Below the pieces are notes generated by a model. It worked only from the letters and a program-made list of their open reading frames with translations, was not told where the DNA came from and made no database searches. Below are positions 43,531-57,126 of a DNA stretch of 64,000 bases, piece after piece. Each line of letters begins with the position of its first letter. Within the stretch, counting starts at the first letter, position 1. This stretch comes from Cyrtodaria siliqua (taxonomy: Eukaryota > Mollusca > Bivalvia > Adapedonta > Hiatellidae), in NCBI GenBank assembly GCA_037043455.1, contig JAWPHD010000288.1, forward strand, positions 248,001 through 312,000, in the 5' to 3' direction. The translations under genes were made by a program, and so were the position numbers.

Positions 43531-44268
43531 AAACAGTAAGATGTTGTTGTAACGCTATATCAAATACAGTAAAGGGTTGAGAATATGTATACCCCAAGGA
43601 AGCGTCAGTAACACAATACCGAAATGTTCGCATACTCGTGTTTAAAACTTGGTGTTTTGTTAAATATATATGAAATCATCAATTTGTTCCGGAAGGGAAT
43701 ATATAATCAATGTCTTCAAAAACGGGTATATAGCAGAATAATTCATAAGTGGTCATAGGTGGTCATAGTTTCAAATAAATACGATTATTACAATAACAAT
43801 GGTCAGGCAATTGATTAAATTCTGAACAACCCTCGGATGTCGGATGCAAATATTAATGGATAGTTCTGGCATTCAAGTTTTAGCTTCGTCCCTTATTGCC
43901 CATTGACTAAGTGTCCACAAACACCGACCATGTGTTCAATTGTATTTTCGCGTTGTTTGTGAGAGAGGAGTGTGCTTTTCTTACAGGTTTAAAATCTTAG
44001 TGTACTTAATGGCTAAAATCTCTAGTGGATAAAAGCTTACTCTGATTTGAAGGCTATATGTATTGTATCCTTGTAAACATACTATTTCACTGAACTGTTT
44101 TCTTGAGACTACGTCCATCCAGATAATATAAACGTTCTAGATGAAAACTAATAGTGATGTGTTTTCTGAGGTTTGTTTGAATTGTCTGTATCATCATTAT
44201 TACAATGCATATGTTATTTCCGGCTGTTTTTTTTTTGCTTTTTTAAATCCCTTATGCTCTACTGTGTG

Positions 44269-44307
<39 letters not shown>

Positions 44308-45394
44308 CTAAATATATCGGTAGGAACATAGTTTACAAATATAGCATTTGTTTCTCCCAACAATGAAATGTACTAAATGAACAATTTTCTTGTCTTTGGT
44401 CACACATTATAATATATTATTTGTGATATTGTTACATTTCCTCTTACTGCATATATGTAGGCCTGAGATGTAAATAAAAAAAATGTCCTATTCTGTTCTG
44501 TTCTTATGCAGCAGTAATGAGTATAACCTATACATAGTCGATTTATTTCACTCAGCTATTTCCTGGATGACATTTATAATTAAATGAACCATAAAGTAAT
44601 CTTGACGTTACTATAGAAAAAAACACAATGTATAGAATTGTAACCCAATACATACCACACAATTATAAAACAACAATGAATGAAATATAATAATATATAC
44701 AGCAAACAACAAATAAGCGTCAACTGACATCACCGTCTTGCTTCTTACGTGGATAGAAGAGTTTAAAGCCGTTTATACAACTGAGCTATTTAAACAAAAT
44801 ACGCAAGCAAATCGTTTTAATAACATTGTTAAAACGATGTTAAGTGTTGTACCAATAACGTCGAAATGTAATGGCCCGACTAATATATGTCCTCACTAGA
44901 TATCACAACCTAGGAGAAAAACAACAGTTTTTAAGAATTTACTGGATTGGACAACTACTTGTACATCTTTGATAATTAAGTATTGAGTAATTTATATCCA
45001 TAGTATTTTATAAACACTAATACTAAATATGTCTATTTAAGTTTTCTCAAACATGAAATACCTTTCATTATATTACTGTTATATATAACTGAGACAATGA
45101 AAAGTGTCTATGTCCCTGCAAATTATCAGTTTGCCGTTAATGTGTTTATTCAGATATTTCCAATGGGTCATAAGACCCGTTAGGATACAACAAATACATA
45201 TAAACTTGACAGCGATAGTGGTGTTTGGTTACGCAATAAAAGTTTTAATTGTGTTTCAATTCAATGCGCAGCTATTGTATCCGTTTAAATACAGCTAAGA
45301 GGTAAAGACATTCAATGGTATGCCCGAAGGTGATCTATCTTAAAACAAACTTCCATTTTCAGGAGGCATATATGTGTTAAACTTCCATTGTCTA
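43531..45394. other. 1.9-kb stretch without supported genes
   Basis: AT-rich unique-looking sequence with an (AT)n run at 44271-44305. No recognised coding exon. Confidence 0.45.
44271..44305. repeat. (AT)n microsatellite
   Basis: Perfect AT dinucleotide run of about 35 bp. Confidence 0.9.
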
Positions 45395-45690
45395 TTAATG
45401 CTACCTTGTTTGTTAGAGAATATAACACTGCAGAGATATCTTTATGTACACTGTCCCATTGTATTGGGACGACAATAGGCTACGAGTGAGGTTTGGTAAA
45501 CCTTAGAACTTGGTTTGAACCCCCAGTGGCCTTTTTTGCCACGGCCCGTTACAATTGGGAAGCCCTATAGTCAACCATCATCTTGTCATATCTTGTATTT
45601 TATTCATCTTTGTAATTATTGTTTGTTTTTAAAGTTGTTGTGTGACTGTGGTCCTTGAATGCTACAGTTCCCGTTTGAATGGTATATCTA
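45395..45690 (+). repeat. Dispersed repeat family A copy
   Basis: ATGCTACCTTGTTTGTTAGAG, ACACTGTCCCATTGTATTGG and GTGGTCCTTGAATGCTACAG. Confidence 0.75.
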
Positions 45691-45989
45691 CTTTCATTGG
45701 TTAAAATGCGCAATGATTATAAACGTTGTATTCAATTTAGCAAAGGAATATTTTCACAGGACACATATTCGTTGATTCGATGTTATAACCTAAACGTTGA
45801 ACTATATAAGGGTCGTCCTTTATAATATATTATCTGGTAATTCCAGAGTGACCTATTTATTGTGTGGAGTTTGTAACATAACGGTAGCTTTTTTGGCGAA
45901 TTTTGTTTTGTCATATTGTAATGCTAGGCCAAAACTTACCCCAGTGTTAGGCTTAAAACATTAATGAAAACAACGTATATATAAGTATA

Positions 45990-46070
45990 CATGTATGACA
46001 GGAAATGTAGCATTCAAGGACCACAGTCAACCACAAACGCGCACACAAACAATAAACAAATAGAGAATTC
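45990..46070 (-). repeat. Dispersed repeat family A, 3' fragment
   Basis: GACAGGAAATGTAGCATTCA and AGGACCACAGTCAACCACAA. Confidence 0.65.
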
Positions 46071-46074
46071 TGAA

Positions 46075-48585
46075 GACCAGATTTAACCCTCTAACCTTTG
46101 CACGTTTATCCAAGTATATATTGCACTGCGAATGTCAGTCAACCAATGCTCATTATTGTTCAGGACATCGTTTTTTACAACCTCACATTAATCGCATTTC
46201 TTCATAACAATCCGCGAAGCTTGTCATTTTTATAATAATTTCGTTTATTCGACGCAGTATTTTATTATTATGTATCTGCATTAAACATGATTTACTGATA
46301 GAACCATTTCCGGAAGATGCAGCAGACGACAAAACGAAATGTGTCATTTTAGCGGAACGATCCTGATAATCTAAAACAGCATGCCTGCCTCATGGTATGA
46401 TAAACCGTGCGGGGGAAAGTATTTATGCCTAATGACTTGTTTATAATTGGCGGCTGGACGTTATAGTCTATTCCCCATAAATATATCTTTCTAGAAACTG
46501 TTTGCTTATTTGTCTAGTAGCAACTCCACGATTGAATGACACGTTTGTTTTATCGCATGCCTGAGAGTACTTTCTATTGTCCAAAGTCGTAGATATATTC
46601 AATACAGGAGAACGAAAGTGTGCTGATAATTCGTATAACGGCACACTTTTCAAATCGTTCTACCAGATACCATACAAGGGGGCGTGGCTAGCGATAAAAC
46701 AAGCATAGAATATCCAACTTGTTGTTACGCCTCGATATATTTCATGATATATTCTCGTAACACCTCGTTGGACATTCTTTAACTAATACATATCGAATGA
46801 ATATCGACAGCATAATAAGAAGGTGGATTAAAGAAACTAACCCCGCAAAAAACGACAAATTTTACTATAAAACCGTTTGTTAAAACTATAACCAGATGTT
46901 CAGGTCCTATACTAATGTATATGTGCCAATTAAAAGTATAGGTTTATTCAAAGGTTTTAAAATACCCGTGATTTAATATGCGTAAAATGAATATAAGTTG
47001 GTAAACTCTTAATTCGACGCTAGTTAAAGCGGTCTGAAGTGTGTCTATAGAATTTGGATTCTAAAAATATATCAATTACATATATACCTCGACGTCAGTA
47101 GGTTAGGAAATGGTGTACATATGTTGTACAAACGTTGGCTGGTTTTGGTGGGAGACATTTAAAAAATATAAGCGACTATTTCTTTCCATCTGGTGCGAAA
47201 ACGCATACACAGAAATCTGTCATTTATTTTTGTCAGTCACTACAATAGCCTTGTTAGTACCCAATGGTACCGAAAATAATATTTCGGAAAAACAAATAGT
47301 CATTCACCGAAGGTGACTCTTCCAGTAACCAGTGACAGCAAAATACACTTGACAATTGCCGACAAATAAATACATTCATTGTTATTCAATGAAGGCGACC
47401 GATCAATGAATAAAGACTAATACAGACCACTTCAGTGTCAATTCTATAATGCTGTTATCTTGAAATACGTGTTCCAGCTTCTTTCCAGTTAAATACACAA
47501 TTATTAATCTGAACAGGTTAGTTACTGAAGTAATATGGTTTTGTGTTTGTCTGTTCAAATTTAAACCAATATTCTCAGGCGAACATTACAATCAGTGCTA
47601 CTAAAGTAAAATAAATTGGTATGGACATATACAACGTTTGTATAAAAGCAAAAGCCATGCAGAAAATATTACTTAAACAAGTATTCCGAAGCAAAAGGGT
47701 AATCTGACTCTTTATTAGACTTAAACAAGCGAATCACTGTCAGTATGCTGTATTTCCCAATTGTTGCTTTGTCTTAGCAACTGTTTGCTTTGTCTTAGCA
47801 ACTGTTATGATCCGCATCGCCATGTGTAAGTGTGTGTTACTAATTGAATCAGATTCTATTGTGTGTCTTATATTGTATGTAAACTGTGCATTGGTTTAGA
47901 AAGCGTTATTAGAATGCGCAAGCTTTAGTTCTGTTTTCTTTACATTCCTTAATGCATGCGCATTTTTGCGCTTATTGTTTAAGAAGAAACTACATTTAAG
48001 GATTAAGAAAATAAATCTTGGTTATTCTTGTAAATGCCAGCTGCTTTTATAAGACACATGGACTTTATTATGACGTGTATAGTTCAGACAATAAAACTCC
48101 TTAAACGACTTAGATAAACACATTAAACAGCGTTAGTGAAATCGAAGAAATGAGAAATGATTTATGGTAATTGGCGTGACAGTTTTCAAAGTTGAAGAAC
48201 TACTGATTGTGTGGCGGATATACACATACATAATATATATAAATGATTTACAATAGCACACATACTTAGGAACTAACATCTAATGGATGTTATCCGTTTT
48301 ACTCTCGTATTGTTTATGTGTATTTAACATCTGACATCTCTGAAAATCTCCTAAAGACGGGCGTTAACAAAATAATTCTGATTTAAGACTATAATATTTG
48401 TGGAATTCGTGCCTAAACCATATTTATGATCCATGTTTAGTCTGGATTTCCATAAGTTTAGATTAACCAGCCAGCTATACTGTTGATATTTGTCTTGACA
48501 AATGCGAATGAAATAAACGCGTGAGAGAAAATTGATGCCTAAAAGTAGATAATGTATTAATCCCAACGCAACAGGTATATATTTT
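46075..48585. other. 2.5-kb stretch without supported genes
   Basis: Short frames only. An imperfect hairpin at about 46706-46783 (CCAACTTGTTGTTACG against CGTAACACCTCGTTGG) is the only structure noticed. Confidence 0.45.
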
Positions 48586-48589
48586 ATGA

Positions 48590-48760
48590 AAAAGTAAAAA
48601 TAAAAGACGAACAGAAAATGTAGCCTTTACAGAACACAGACAACATAAACACGCATTAAAAACCCCAAACAATTCCAATGTTAAATAAAAAGCAAGGCAT
48701 GTGAGTTCAAAAACACAAACGGGTTAACAATAGGAGGGCAATTTACATTCATTTTCTTTT
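48590..48760 (-). repeat. Dispersed repeat family A fragment
   Basis: GACGAACAGAAAATGTAGCC, CACAGACAACATAAACACGC and AAACGGGTTAACAATAGG. Confidence 0.6.
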
Positions 48761-48819
48761 CTTTCCTGAAACGGGGTACACATAATACAGCATGAGTTTC
48801 GGATCTACAGACAAATGTA

Positions 48820-49010
48820 CGAATCAGTAGTGTTATTTTACTGGTCTTTGGGACCAACGAGCCCAATATAGGAAGTAGAATACCGCTTAAGCCGGTGCTA
48901 GGGGTTGTGAGGTGTTGCTTCCTACATTATCTCTCATGAACAGACTCAATAAAACCGAGTCTGCTACTTTATTTTCTGTGGTGTGTTTGTTGCTTCCAAC
49001 GGATTATTGT
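48820..49010 (+). repeat. Dispersed repeat family B copy
   Basis: ACGAATCAGTAGTGTTATTT, an empty TTAA site (CCGCTTAAGCCGGTGCTAG) and an intact terminal hairpin (48941-48963). Confidence 0.75.
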
Positions 49011-49937
49011 TATCATTGTTATCAGTATGGATTAATTATTTTTTTAAAAGGAAAATCACCAAACATGAAAAACATGTGAACATTATCATAAAAAATATAA
49101 ATGGAGTGTAGGAAATTTCGTTTTCAGTATGTAGGAGAAATGTAGGAGAACAGTTTTATAAACGGTGTACCTGTCACATAAACTATATGTATTCAAACAT
49201 GGCTGCTAAAATTAAAGTTGCTAAAGACAGATTAAACATATGTTTTTGGTTTAAACCGTATAATCTCGTTATTTAAAATGTGTTCACATTTTACCTCACA
49301 GAGCTATGAGACATTTTAAGCAGTGAGATTAAAACTGTTCAAACGTTTATGTTCATTTCGATAATCCCTGTTTTCAAAAGATCAATTTACTAAGGGTATT
49401 TCGGAGTTTTCCAATAGTATAATTGTGTATATTTCGAATTACAAAGGATATTCGAGACAAAACTGGAATTAATCTTCCAACTCATTATTATAATTGACAT
49501 ATGTGCTCATTTGTTTTTTATGGCATTTTCAAAGATAATGTCATGTTACCTGTCTTCATGCATTGACTTATTGATTTATATTGTGAAAATTTGAAATTCA
49601 CGCATAACAAAGTCATCGAGGCTTTATTCAATATTTGGATATTGTACAAGTAAGAAGTAGTGCTATCAAAAATTAGAATGTCTTTCAGTTTTATTTTTAA
49701 TTCCAGATATTCCAAAAAAATTGAATAATTATCGGCTGAAACAGAATGCGAATAGCAAGATTTTCTTATCATAGTTAGGTAACTGTAAATAACTGTTAGA
49801 CATACAATTGAATGTATCTACAAACAATGAATTATCAGCAAAGCTTTGTATTTAGTTCAATTAAGTTGGTTAGCTTCTTAATGTGCTGTTTCTTTCTTCA
49901 TAAAAGTAAAGTTATATATACTTCTATACCCTAGATC
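49011..49937. other. Intergenic stretch, nothing recognised
   Basis: AT-rich. An 84-codon minus-strand frame (49518-49772) has no recognised domain. Confidence 0.4.
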
Positions 49938-50478
49938 CTGTTCAATATAACAATGCTATTTATTGAATAAGATTTAGTGGGGCATTTATTTATATACCTG
50001 AGCTAATCGGTCATGTGTGCAGCACGTTCGCGGTAAAGAAGCAAGCTTTCCATGCATTTCAAATGATCATTTGGGAAACAGGTCCTTAACGCTAAAGTCG
50101 TATCAATAACTACAACTGATCAAATTATATTTCATCTGCAATTCTACTTATATCTGCTCAAATTATATTTTGTCTATATTTCTACTTATATTTGTTCACA
50201 GATTAAATGAACTTACATATTCAACCGTAAGTCAGCTGGTTGGTGTAACACCAAATACACGCGTAGGAAATAACCCGCTGATAATACCTCATCAGTAATT
50301 GTATACAATAAAGATTTGAGGTTATGACCCTTTCATTTTGCAACGCACTTCATGCTTGACGGTGGACCCATTTACAGTTCGCCACTATGATTTCCTCTTT
50401 AATTGTGCGATGACCGGACAGGCTGTGGACCCTATGATGACGTCTACCTAAAGCCAAAAAGGACGGTGACGATTGATT
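49938..50478 (+). repeat. 541-bp tandem duplication, unit 1
   Basis: From CTGTTCAATATAACAATGCT to GGACGGTGACGATTGATT, directly followed by an almost identical copy. Confidence 0.95.
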
Positions 50479-51019
50479 CTGTTCAATATAACAATGCTAT
50501 TTATTGAATAAGATTTAGTGGGGCATTTATTTATATACCTGAGCTAATCGGTCATGTGTGCAGCACGTTCGCGGTAAAGAAGCAAGCTTTCCATGCATTT
50601 CAAATGATCATTTGGGAAACAGGTCCTTAACGCTAAAGTCGTATCAATAACTACAACTGATCAAATTATATTTCATCTGCAATTCTACTTATATCTGCTC
50701 AAATTATATTTTGTCTATAATTCTACTTATATTTGTTCACAGATTAAATGAACTTACATATTCAACCGTAAGTCAGCTGGTTGGTGTAACACCAAATACA
50801 CGCGTAGGAAATAACCCGCTGATAATACCTCATCAGTAATTGTATACAATAAAGATTTGAGGTTATGACCCTTTCATTTTGCAACGCACTTCATGCTTGA
50901 CGGTGGACCCATTTACAGTTCGCCACTATGATTTCCTCTTTAATTGTGCGATGACCGGACAGGCTGTGGACCCTATGATGACGTCTACCTAAAGCCAAAA
51001 AGGACGGTGACGATTGATT
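50479..51019 (+). repeat. 541-bp tandem duplication, unit 2
   Basis: By eye it differs from unit 1 at one base (TCTATATTTC in unit 1, TCTATAATTC here). The sequence beyond continues CTGCTATC, so the crossover has the 3-bp homology CTG. Confidence 0.95.
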
Positions 51020-51021
51020 CT

Positions 51022-51475
51022 GCTATCTTGTCTTGTCGTGTCCTCACTGGTTTGTTCTCTTGTTACTCTGGCTTCTGCCAAGTCATTGAGTACCTTCTTT
51101 GTGGCTTTCTAGGCTATTGTGTGTCTGTTGTATTTATATATAAACGAGCATCTTTGTGTTTTACTTATATTGCCTACTAATGCTGCGTTGTTGGTTGAGA
51201 ACAGTTCATGGCGGGGATTTCTTTATTTACACTGTCCCATTTTATTGGGATGACGTAGGGTAAGTGTGAGATTTGATTCACCCTAGAACCTGTTTAAACC
51301 CCCAGCGGCCTTTTTTGCCACTGACCGTCCCAAGGCGGAAGCCCTATTGTCAACCCTTTTGTGTTTGTGATGTCTTATTGGATTTTTATTAATCGTTAAA
51401 GTTGTTCTTTGTTTCTGTGTGTGTTTGTGGTTGACTGTCGTCCTTGATTGCTACGTTTCCAGGGCCTAAATTCAT
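51022..51475 (+). repeat. Dispersed repeat family A, near full-length copy
   Basis: The longest copy seen: starts near CTATCTTGTCTTGTCGTGTC, includes TTGAGTACCTTCTTTGTGGC and ACACTGTCCCATTTTATTGG, and ends GTCCTTGATTGCTACGTTTCC. Confidence 0.8.
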
Positions 51476-51479
51476 CAAA

Positions 51480-52088
51480 TTTTTGAGCACAAGAATCAGA
51501 CTCAGACTCAAAATCCATTTTTTTTGCAAACACTATCAACACAAAAGTACGGGTAAGAATTGTGATTTTCAGACATTTTCTATTAAATTAACTTTAAAAT
51601 TACTTGTTTCTGTAAGTTATTATAGTAATTTGCTTGGAACATTGTTTTTAGTTGAAATTAAAAAAAAATGAGATTTTGAGTCGAGTCCGATTCTTCTGCT
51701 CAAAAGTTTGATGAATATTAGGCCTGTTCTATTTTTATATCTATATTGAAATGACCTTTCAAATGACATGTTTAACCACCACGTATTGATATGTACACTG
51801 CTGTAATGTGTAAGTCAGGTATGTATTAATTGCCAATGGCCTACCCATTTCCACGCAAATTATCCATAGATATAGTTACACAATAATGCGTTTTTAATAC
51901 GGGAGCTCAGACAATGGGTGATATCTGTGAAATATATACTTGATTAGAAAATCACACAACTTCATTTCACACTACAGTTTCAATGACCTCTGGAATAAAA
52001 GTAGCCCACACCTCTTTCTTTATCGATGTTCATCCTGGAGCCTAGTTTAAACCCCAGAGATACCTTTCCAAGGCGATACTCCCATTGA
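51480..52088. other. Intergenic stretch with an imperfect inverted pair
   Basis: TTCATCAAATTTTTGAGCAC at 51471-51490 is roughly complementary to GCTCAAAAGTTTGATGAATA near 51698, with AGACTCAGACTCAAAATC pairing to GATTTTGAGTCGAGTC inside. A foldback of about 250 bp is likely. Confidence 0.55.
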
Positions 52089-52089
52089 A

Positions 52090-52500
52090 AACCATGTTAT
52101 TAATGCTGCCTTGTTTGTTAGGGAGTTTAACCTAGAGGGGATATCTTTATTTACACTGTCCCGTTTATTAGGATGACAATAGGGTTAGAGCGAGGTGTGG
52201 TGCATCCTAGAACCTGGTTTAACCACCCCACCCGCCACCCCCCAGCGGCCTTTTTTGCCACTGAACGTTCCGAGGAGGTAGCCCTATTGTTAAACCTTTA
52301 ACTTTTATGTTGTTTTATCTTGCTTTTTATTCATCTTTAAAGTTGTTCTTTGTTTCCGTGTGTGTTTGTGGTTGACTGTCGTCCTTGTATGCTACCTTTT
52401 CTGTTGTATGCTACTTTTTCTGTTGATTGTTATATCTACCTTGTGTTTGTTGTGTATGCGTGTCTTTGGCTGACTCTGTTCTGTGAATGCTACATTTTCT
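52090..52500 (+). repeat. Dispersed repeat family A copy
   Basis: ATGCTGCCTTGTTTGTTAGG, ACACTGTCCCGTTTATTAGG and a partly duplicated 3' end (TGTATGCTACCTTTTCTGTT). It abuts a family B end. Confidence 0.7.
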
Positions 52501-52510
52501 GTTCGACTTT

Positions 52511-52635
52511 AAGCCGGTACCAGGAGGCGCGAGAGGTGTTGCACTCTACATTACCTCTCATGAACAGACTCAATAAAACCAAGTCTGCTACTTTTATCTC
52601 TTGTTTGTGTTTTTTTGCTTCCAAGGGATCCCCTT
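52511..52635 (+). repeat. Dispersed repeat family B, 3' piece
   Basis: AAGCCGGTACCAGGAGGCGC to TTGCTTCCAAGGGATCCCC. The right hairpin arm has changed to AAGTCTG, leaving one mismatch. Confidence 0.65.
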
Positions 52636-52639
52636 TTCA

Positions 52640-55055
52640 GTATTTTGTATACCTACTCTCAAGATTTATATGCATGTATTGTATACTTTTCTGTTCTCGT
52701 GTTTACTTTGTACTGAACTAATCGTTTAGTTCATCGAGACGTTGACGATTATATGCATTTATATTGCAAGTTAATTAGGAACGTTAAACTGTTAAGGAGA
52801 GGAAACGTGCCTAGTGTCAAACTGAACACTACATGGTTTCCAAGAGTCTGTGAAAAAAATTGACAAATAATTGAAGTGTTCTCCCACATACTGGTTTTTA
52901 CGCTAATGAATGGTCAAAAACTATTTAGAAGATCGCGTGACGTTTTTAATGACGCTAGTAGACGTCGACCCTAAACGTTGATAATTTATCAAAAAAAAAT
53001 CATTCATCCACACAAAATGAAAATGAAAGACAAGACACTATGAGCAATGTCATAGAAATAAAACAATTACAATGCAAAATAATAATCAAACAATGTGTAT
53101 CGATTGAAAACAATTTGAAAGTATACAATAAAACGTTTATTGCATGTGTATGGAAATCAATTACAAGCTCGTTGCCTAAGCCAAAGAAAACTTGTTATAA
53201 GTAATAGTTTGCCTTATACAAACTCAATCATTTATAACATATAGTGAGCTGACGAAATGTAGACTCATATATCGCTGTGACTTCTTATTAGTATAAATTA
53301 GACAAAATGTAACAGCATGTTTTTCTTTAAATCAAACATTGTGCAATAGATATTTGAGAAAGTGTTAATTAAACTGAAACCTAAAATTGAAGTAACGCCT
53401 TACTTTTTTAAATGACATGAGGAAAAAACTTTAAAGATATAAGAAACATGTAATTATGCATACAATTTTGACTGAGTTATTAATCTTCAAATTAATCATG
53501 ATAAACGTTTAACAGAGTCAGAATAAGCAATCATTTTTAACCTGCACCCAAATGCAGGCCTGAGTACTTTGACCGCCGTTTACTTAATTTGTAGAGAACG
53601 TATAAGTTTCTGTAAAACATAGTTTTCTGTTTTATGTCATATATTTATTTTATTCAACTATTGTTGGGTAATATTTTTTCTTCTTCTGATTTGCATTATT
53701 GTCATATATATAGAAAACTAAACACCGACCATACTATATATATTTAAAATTCGATGGCTTGATGAAAAACTATTGTAGCTATATATAACTATAGAACAAG
53801 ACACAATAGTTTTCACCAAACCATCGTATACAACTCATCTACAGAAATCGACGCGCAGACACCTGTCATACATTGTACCGATTCAATGAAATGCTTTTAA
53901 TTTGCCTTCCAGTTTGAGGAGAAAAAGGATATAACAAGTGACGTATTGAAGAGTTCTAACAAGAAAACCATACAAGATCTGTTTCCATTATCGCGTACGA
54001 ATAGGCTCTGTCTGCTTTGTCACGAAATTACTGAGGCTCGTACATACATATCTGTATATTGAATTTTTGACTAACGGTTCAATTAATTTAGATCAATTAG
54101 AGTCGCTCAGGGCGAAAGATAATGATATAGTTACTTGTTAATACACATAGTTTCGGTTACAGAAATATTGTATATGGCCTTTACGTTTGAGATAAATTAA
54201 TTAATAGCATACAGTGTATTGGTCAATTTGGACATATGGAAACAAGCAGTGAAACAAACTAGGAATATTCGGTTCCATTAGCAATTTCGGAAGCCTTGAA
54301 AATGCCAGGAAATATACATTGAATATAGTGGCTGTGAAAAACGAGACTTGTATATGTAAATCAATAACTCGTCATTAACAGATCATTTATTGAGGTGTCA
54401 GCTCGGAAACAAAAAGCAGACAATTGGATGGAAGTTCTCTCGATTGTTGAATGGTCAACCTTACACTTTCATATCGCATTTGTATAGTGTATATATGTTA
54501 TAGTAGCGGCAGCCATCTGCATATATATTCCTTTAACCTGTTGCTCATTTATGTGAAAAGCATTCCTTAGTGTTGGTTGAGATGTTATAAAAGGTCTGTA
54601 AGGCGTACCTGTACGTAAGTGCTCTTAAACTACTACAGGATCCTCTTTAAACACGAATACTTAATACCTGCCGCATATCACTATTGGAATTTACGGAAAT
54701 CTATAGCACTTTGTTATATTTAAAAGGTCTTAACTGAAATAATTTTCTTAATGATCTAAGAACCCAACAACCGATACACAAGTCGATGTAGTTATGGGTA
54801 TCAGTATTACATTGACATTACAGGTTCAAGTTTATATAAGTCAATGTAAAATAAGAGTCCAAACAATTAAATAAAAACATTTATCCCATAACTTACGTTG
54901 TTGGTGTAGAATAACACCATTAATTTTTTTCGATAATCCACTAATAACAGTGTAATAAATCATTTTAGAATTATTTTATTATAGGGAATTGTGTGATGCT
55001 GGATTGAAAGAACCTCATTACTAAATGTAAAGTAAAAACAAACAAGAGAGAAAAG
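52640..55055. other. 2.4-kb stretch without supported genes
   Basis: AT-rich. A short piece of MITE family F (GTGTAGAATAACACCATT, about 54900-54965) is present. No coding exon recognised. Confidence 0.45.
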
Positions 55056-55059
55056 TAAC

Positions 55060-55270
55060 AGTCTCGGTTTCATTGTATACGTCTGTTCATGAGAGGTAAC
55101 AACAAGTTCATTCATCCTTTCTCACGCCGTAGCAATGGATTAAGCCCGAATTCTACTTTAAAGCCACACAAATTGAACTTGATCCCAAAGGGCAATTAAG
55201 TAATAACACTACTGATTTGTAGTCGGGGTGTCTTTTTATAGCCGCCACACAGGTCAAAACAAACGTTAGT
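55060..55270 (-). repeat. Dispersed repeat family B copy
   Basis: Reverse orientation: AAGTAACAGTCTCGGTTTC to GCCGCCACACAGGTCAAAAC. Confidence 0.65.
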
Positions 55271-55319
55271 GTGAATGTCAATACATATTGAAAAGCGGAT
55301 GCATTGGAAGTAATTAACA

Positions 55320-55430
55320 CAAACAAGAGGGAAAAGTAGCAGACTCCGTTTCATTGAGTCTGTTCATAAAAGGTAATATAAAGTGCAACAACTTACGCCC
55401 ACTATCACCGGCTTAACTTCTGCAAGATCT
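55320..55430 (-). repeat. Dispersed repeat family B, second adjacent copy
   Basis: Reverse orientation: AAGTAGCAGACTCCGTTTCA to CACCGGCTTAACTTC, stopping at the TTAA site. Confidence 0.6.
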
Positions 55431-55434
55431 ACTA

Positions 55435-57075
55435 AAAACTCGCTCCGTATGTCAAAGACTTTTAGAGGTCCTTGAAATACGTTCGTCCCAAACTCTCAGG
55501 GGCTTTCCAAACCAAATAATGTGGCCTACTGAATGGAGCAGGCAAAGGCAGTTAGAAATATTAAACCGCAAGGGAGCAGAATAATAACAATTGTTTTTTT
55601 TTACCCTATTTTTCCATTTAAAATTAAATATGAATGTTACAGGTATTGTTGGTGAAATGGTGCTTAACGTCATTTTCATCACATTTAAGGAATGTATATA
55701 TAGATGACGGTCGATTGTTTCGTGATGGAGGCAGACCACCTACACTTTCCTGGGTAGAACCAGTACCGTACACCTCCTGCCATCTATCACCTGTGTTCTT
55801 TCTTCTTTCTTCGAGAATAAGGCTTGTCAAAATGGAATGTGTATAGTATAATATTAAAATTATAACTCACAGGAAATTACAGTGAACGAAACTGAGATAT
55901 ATTCATTGACTTTTCTTTATACATTTTTTTCATTTCAAAATAAGAATTTAACAAATAATGATAATGAGCACATTATGTGTTTATGGCTGGGGGGGGGGGG
56001 GGAAAAAAGCACCAAACCTCTCACCCATTCACCCACCCAAAAAGGTGTTTGCTCAGATTTGTTTTTATATTCATTTAAAAGTCAATAAAGTCGATATATA
56101 TTTTGCGATTAGTTTAATCTATTTCTTGTTTTTATTCTGTCGTTGGGTGGGCAGATAACATAATTTTCCTCATTTGAAGTTTGCAAGCTGAACTACATTT
56201 CAGCTAAGCCTTTTGTATTGTGTTCACTTATTTCCTAGGACCATTCCTTCTGAGCCTACGCTAGCCCGTAGCATGAGCTTTCAATTTCAAAACTGACACG
56301 AACACTTCAAAACACAATCGGCTGAAATGACGTTGAAGTCATGAGTCGAATGTTAGACGACCCTTTCGTTTTAAGTCGTTATCAATATTCAACAGATATT
56401 TACACTATTGCCTAAAAGCTTTTTAATCACCATGATTGATGACATTATGTCGAGCCGTATGTTAGGAAAAACATCGATGCATTAATGTTTTGTTCTACGA
56501 GCATACATAATAATACAGAATAATCGCTTTTCATTTGTTTGTTTTTTTAAAGAAACTTTTATTTGATAAAGTCTTCTGAAGACGTTAAGGATGAACAGAT
56601 ATCTGAAGCTTAAATTGGTTATTTTGAGAGACTACTTAAAGCATGATATATTGAGAACTAATGCATACTTATGCCAGTAATATGTAGCAATACGTCGCTC
56701 AGAATTATATTAAACACAAATACTAAACGAAAAAAAAAAAGGCAACTCGGGAATTCCAGCTAAACTGTATATTTAATTCAACGTAATATTCCTAATAAAT
56801 TCCAAGATGTTTTGCAAAACAAAGGGTAGCAGCTAGTTAGAGAGAGGGCGAAACTGCGTTGCTATAGACGTTTTTAATAACAGTACACTCTGTTACACGA
56901 AATGCATCAATGTTGAAGTTTCGAGCTATTTCAGTACTGAAGATGTTAAGATTTTCGTTATGTCCCTATTAATTAGTGTATTCCATCTTGCTTTTGTAAT
57001 AAGCCAGTTGTTCGACGTTTTCGTGATCCATGGCAACTATACTGACCAAACAGCTAACGCACCAGTAGACAATAC
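55435..57075. other. Stretch without supported genes
   Basis: AT-rich. Contains a G14 homopolymer (55989-56002) followed by A6, which is prone to sequencing error. No recognised exon. Confidence 0.45.
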
Positions 57076-57076
57076 C

Positions 57077-57126
57077 TTTAATGTATGAACTTAGTAGGTG
57101 CTTTAATGTATGAACTTAGTAGGTGC
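57077..57126 (+). repeat. 25-bp tandem duplication
   Basis: CTTTAATGTATGAACTTAGT plus AGGTG, twice in a row. Confidence 0.85.

Noticed and set aside
52350..52721. 123-codon plus-strand frame
   Set aside because: It lies across the 3' end of a family A repeat and a family B piece; repeat-derived.
55989..56002. G14 run as a G-quadruplex
   Set aside because: A homopolymer could form one, but it is equally likely to be a sequencing-length artefact, and nothing nearby supports a role.
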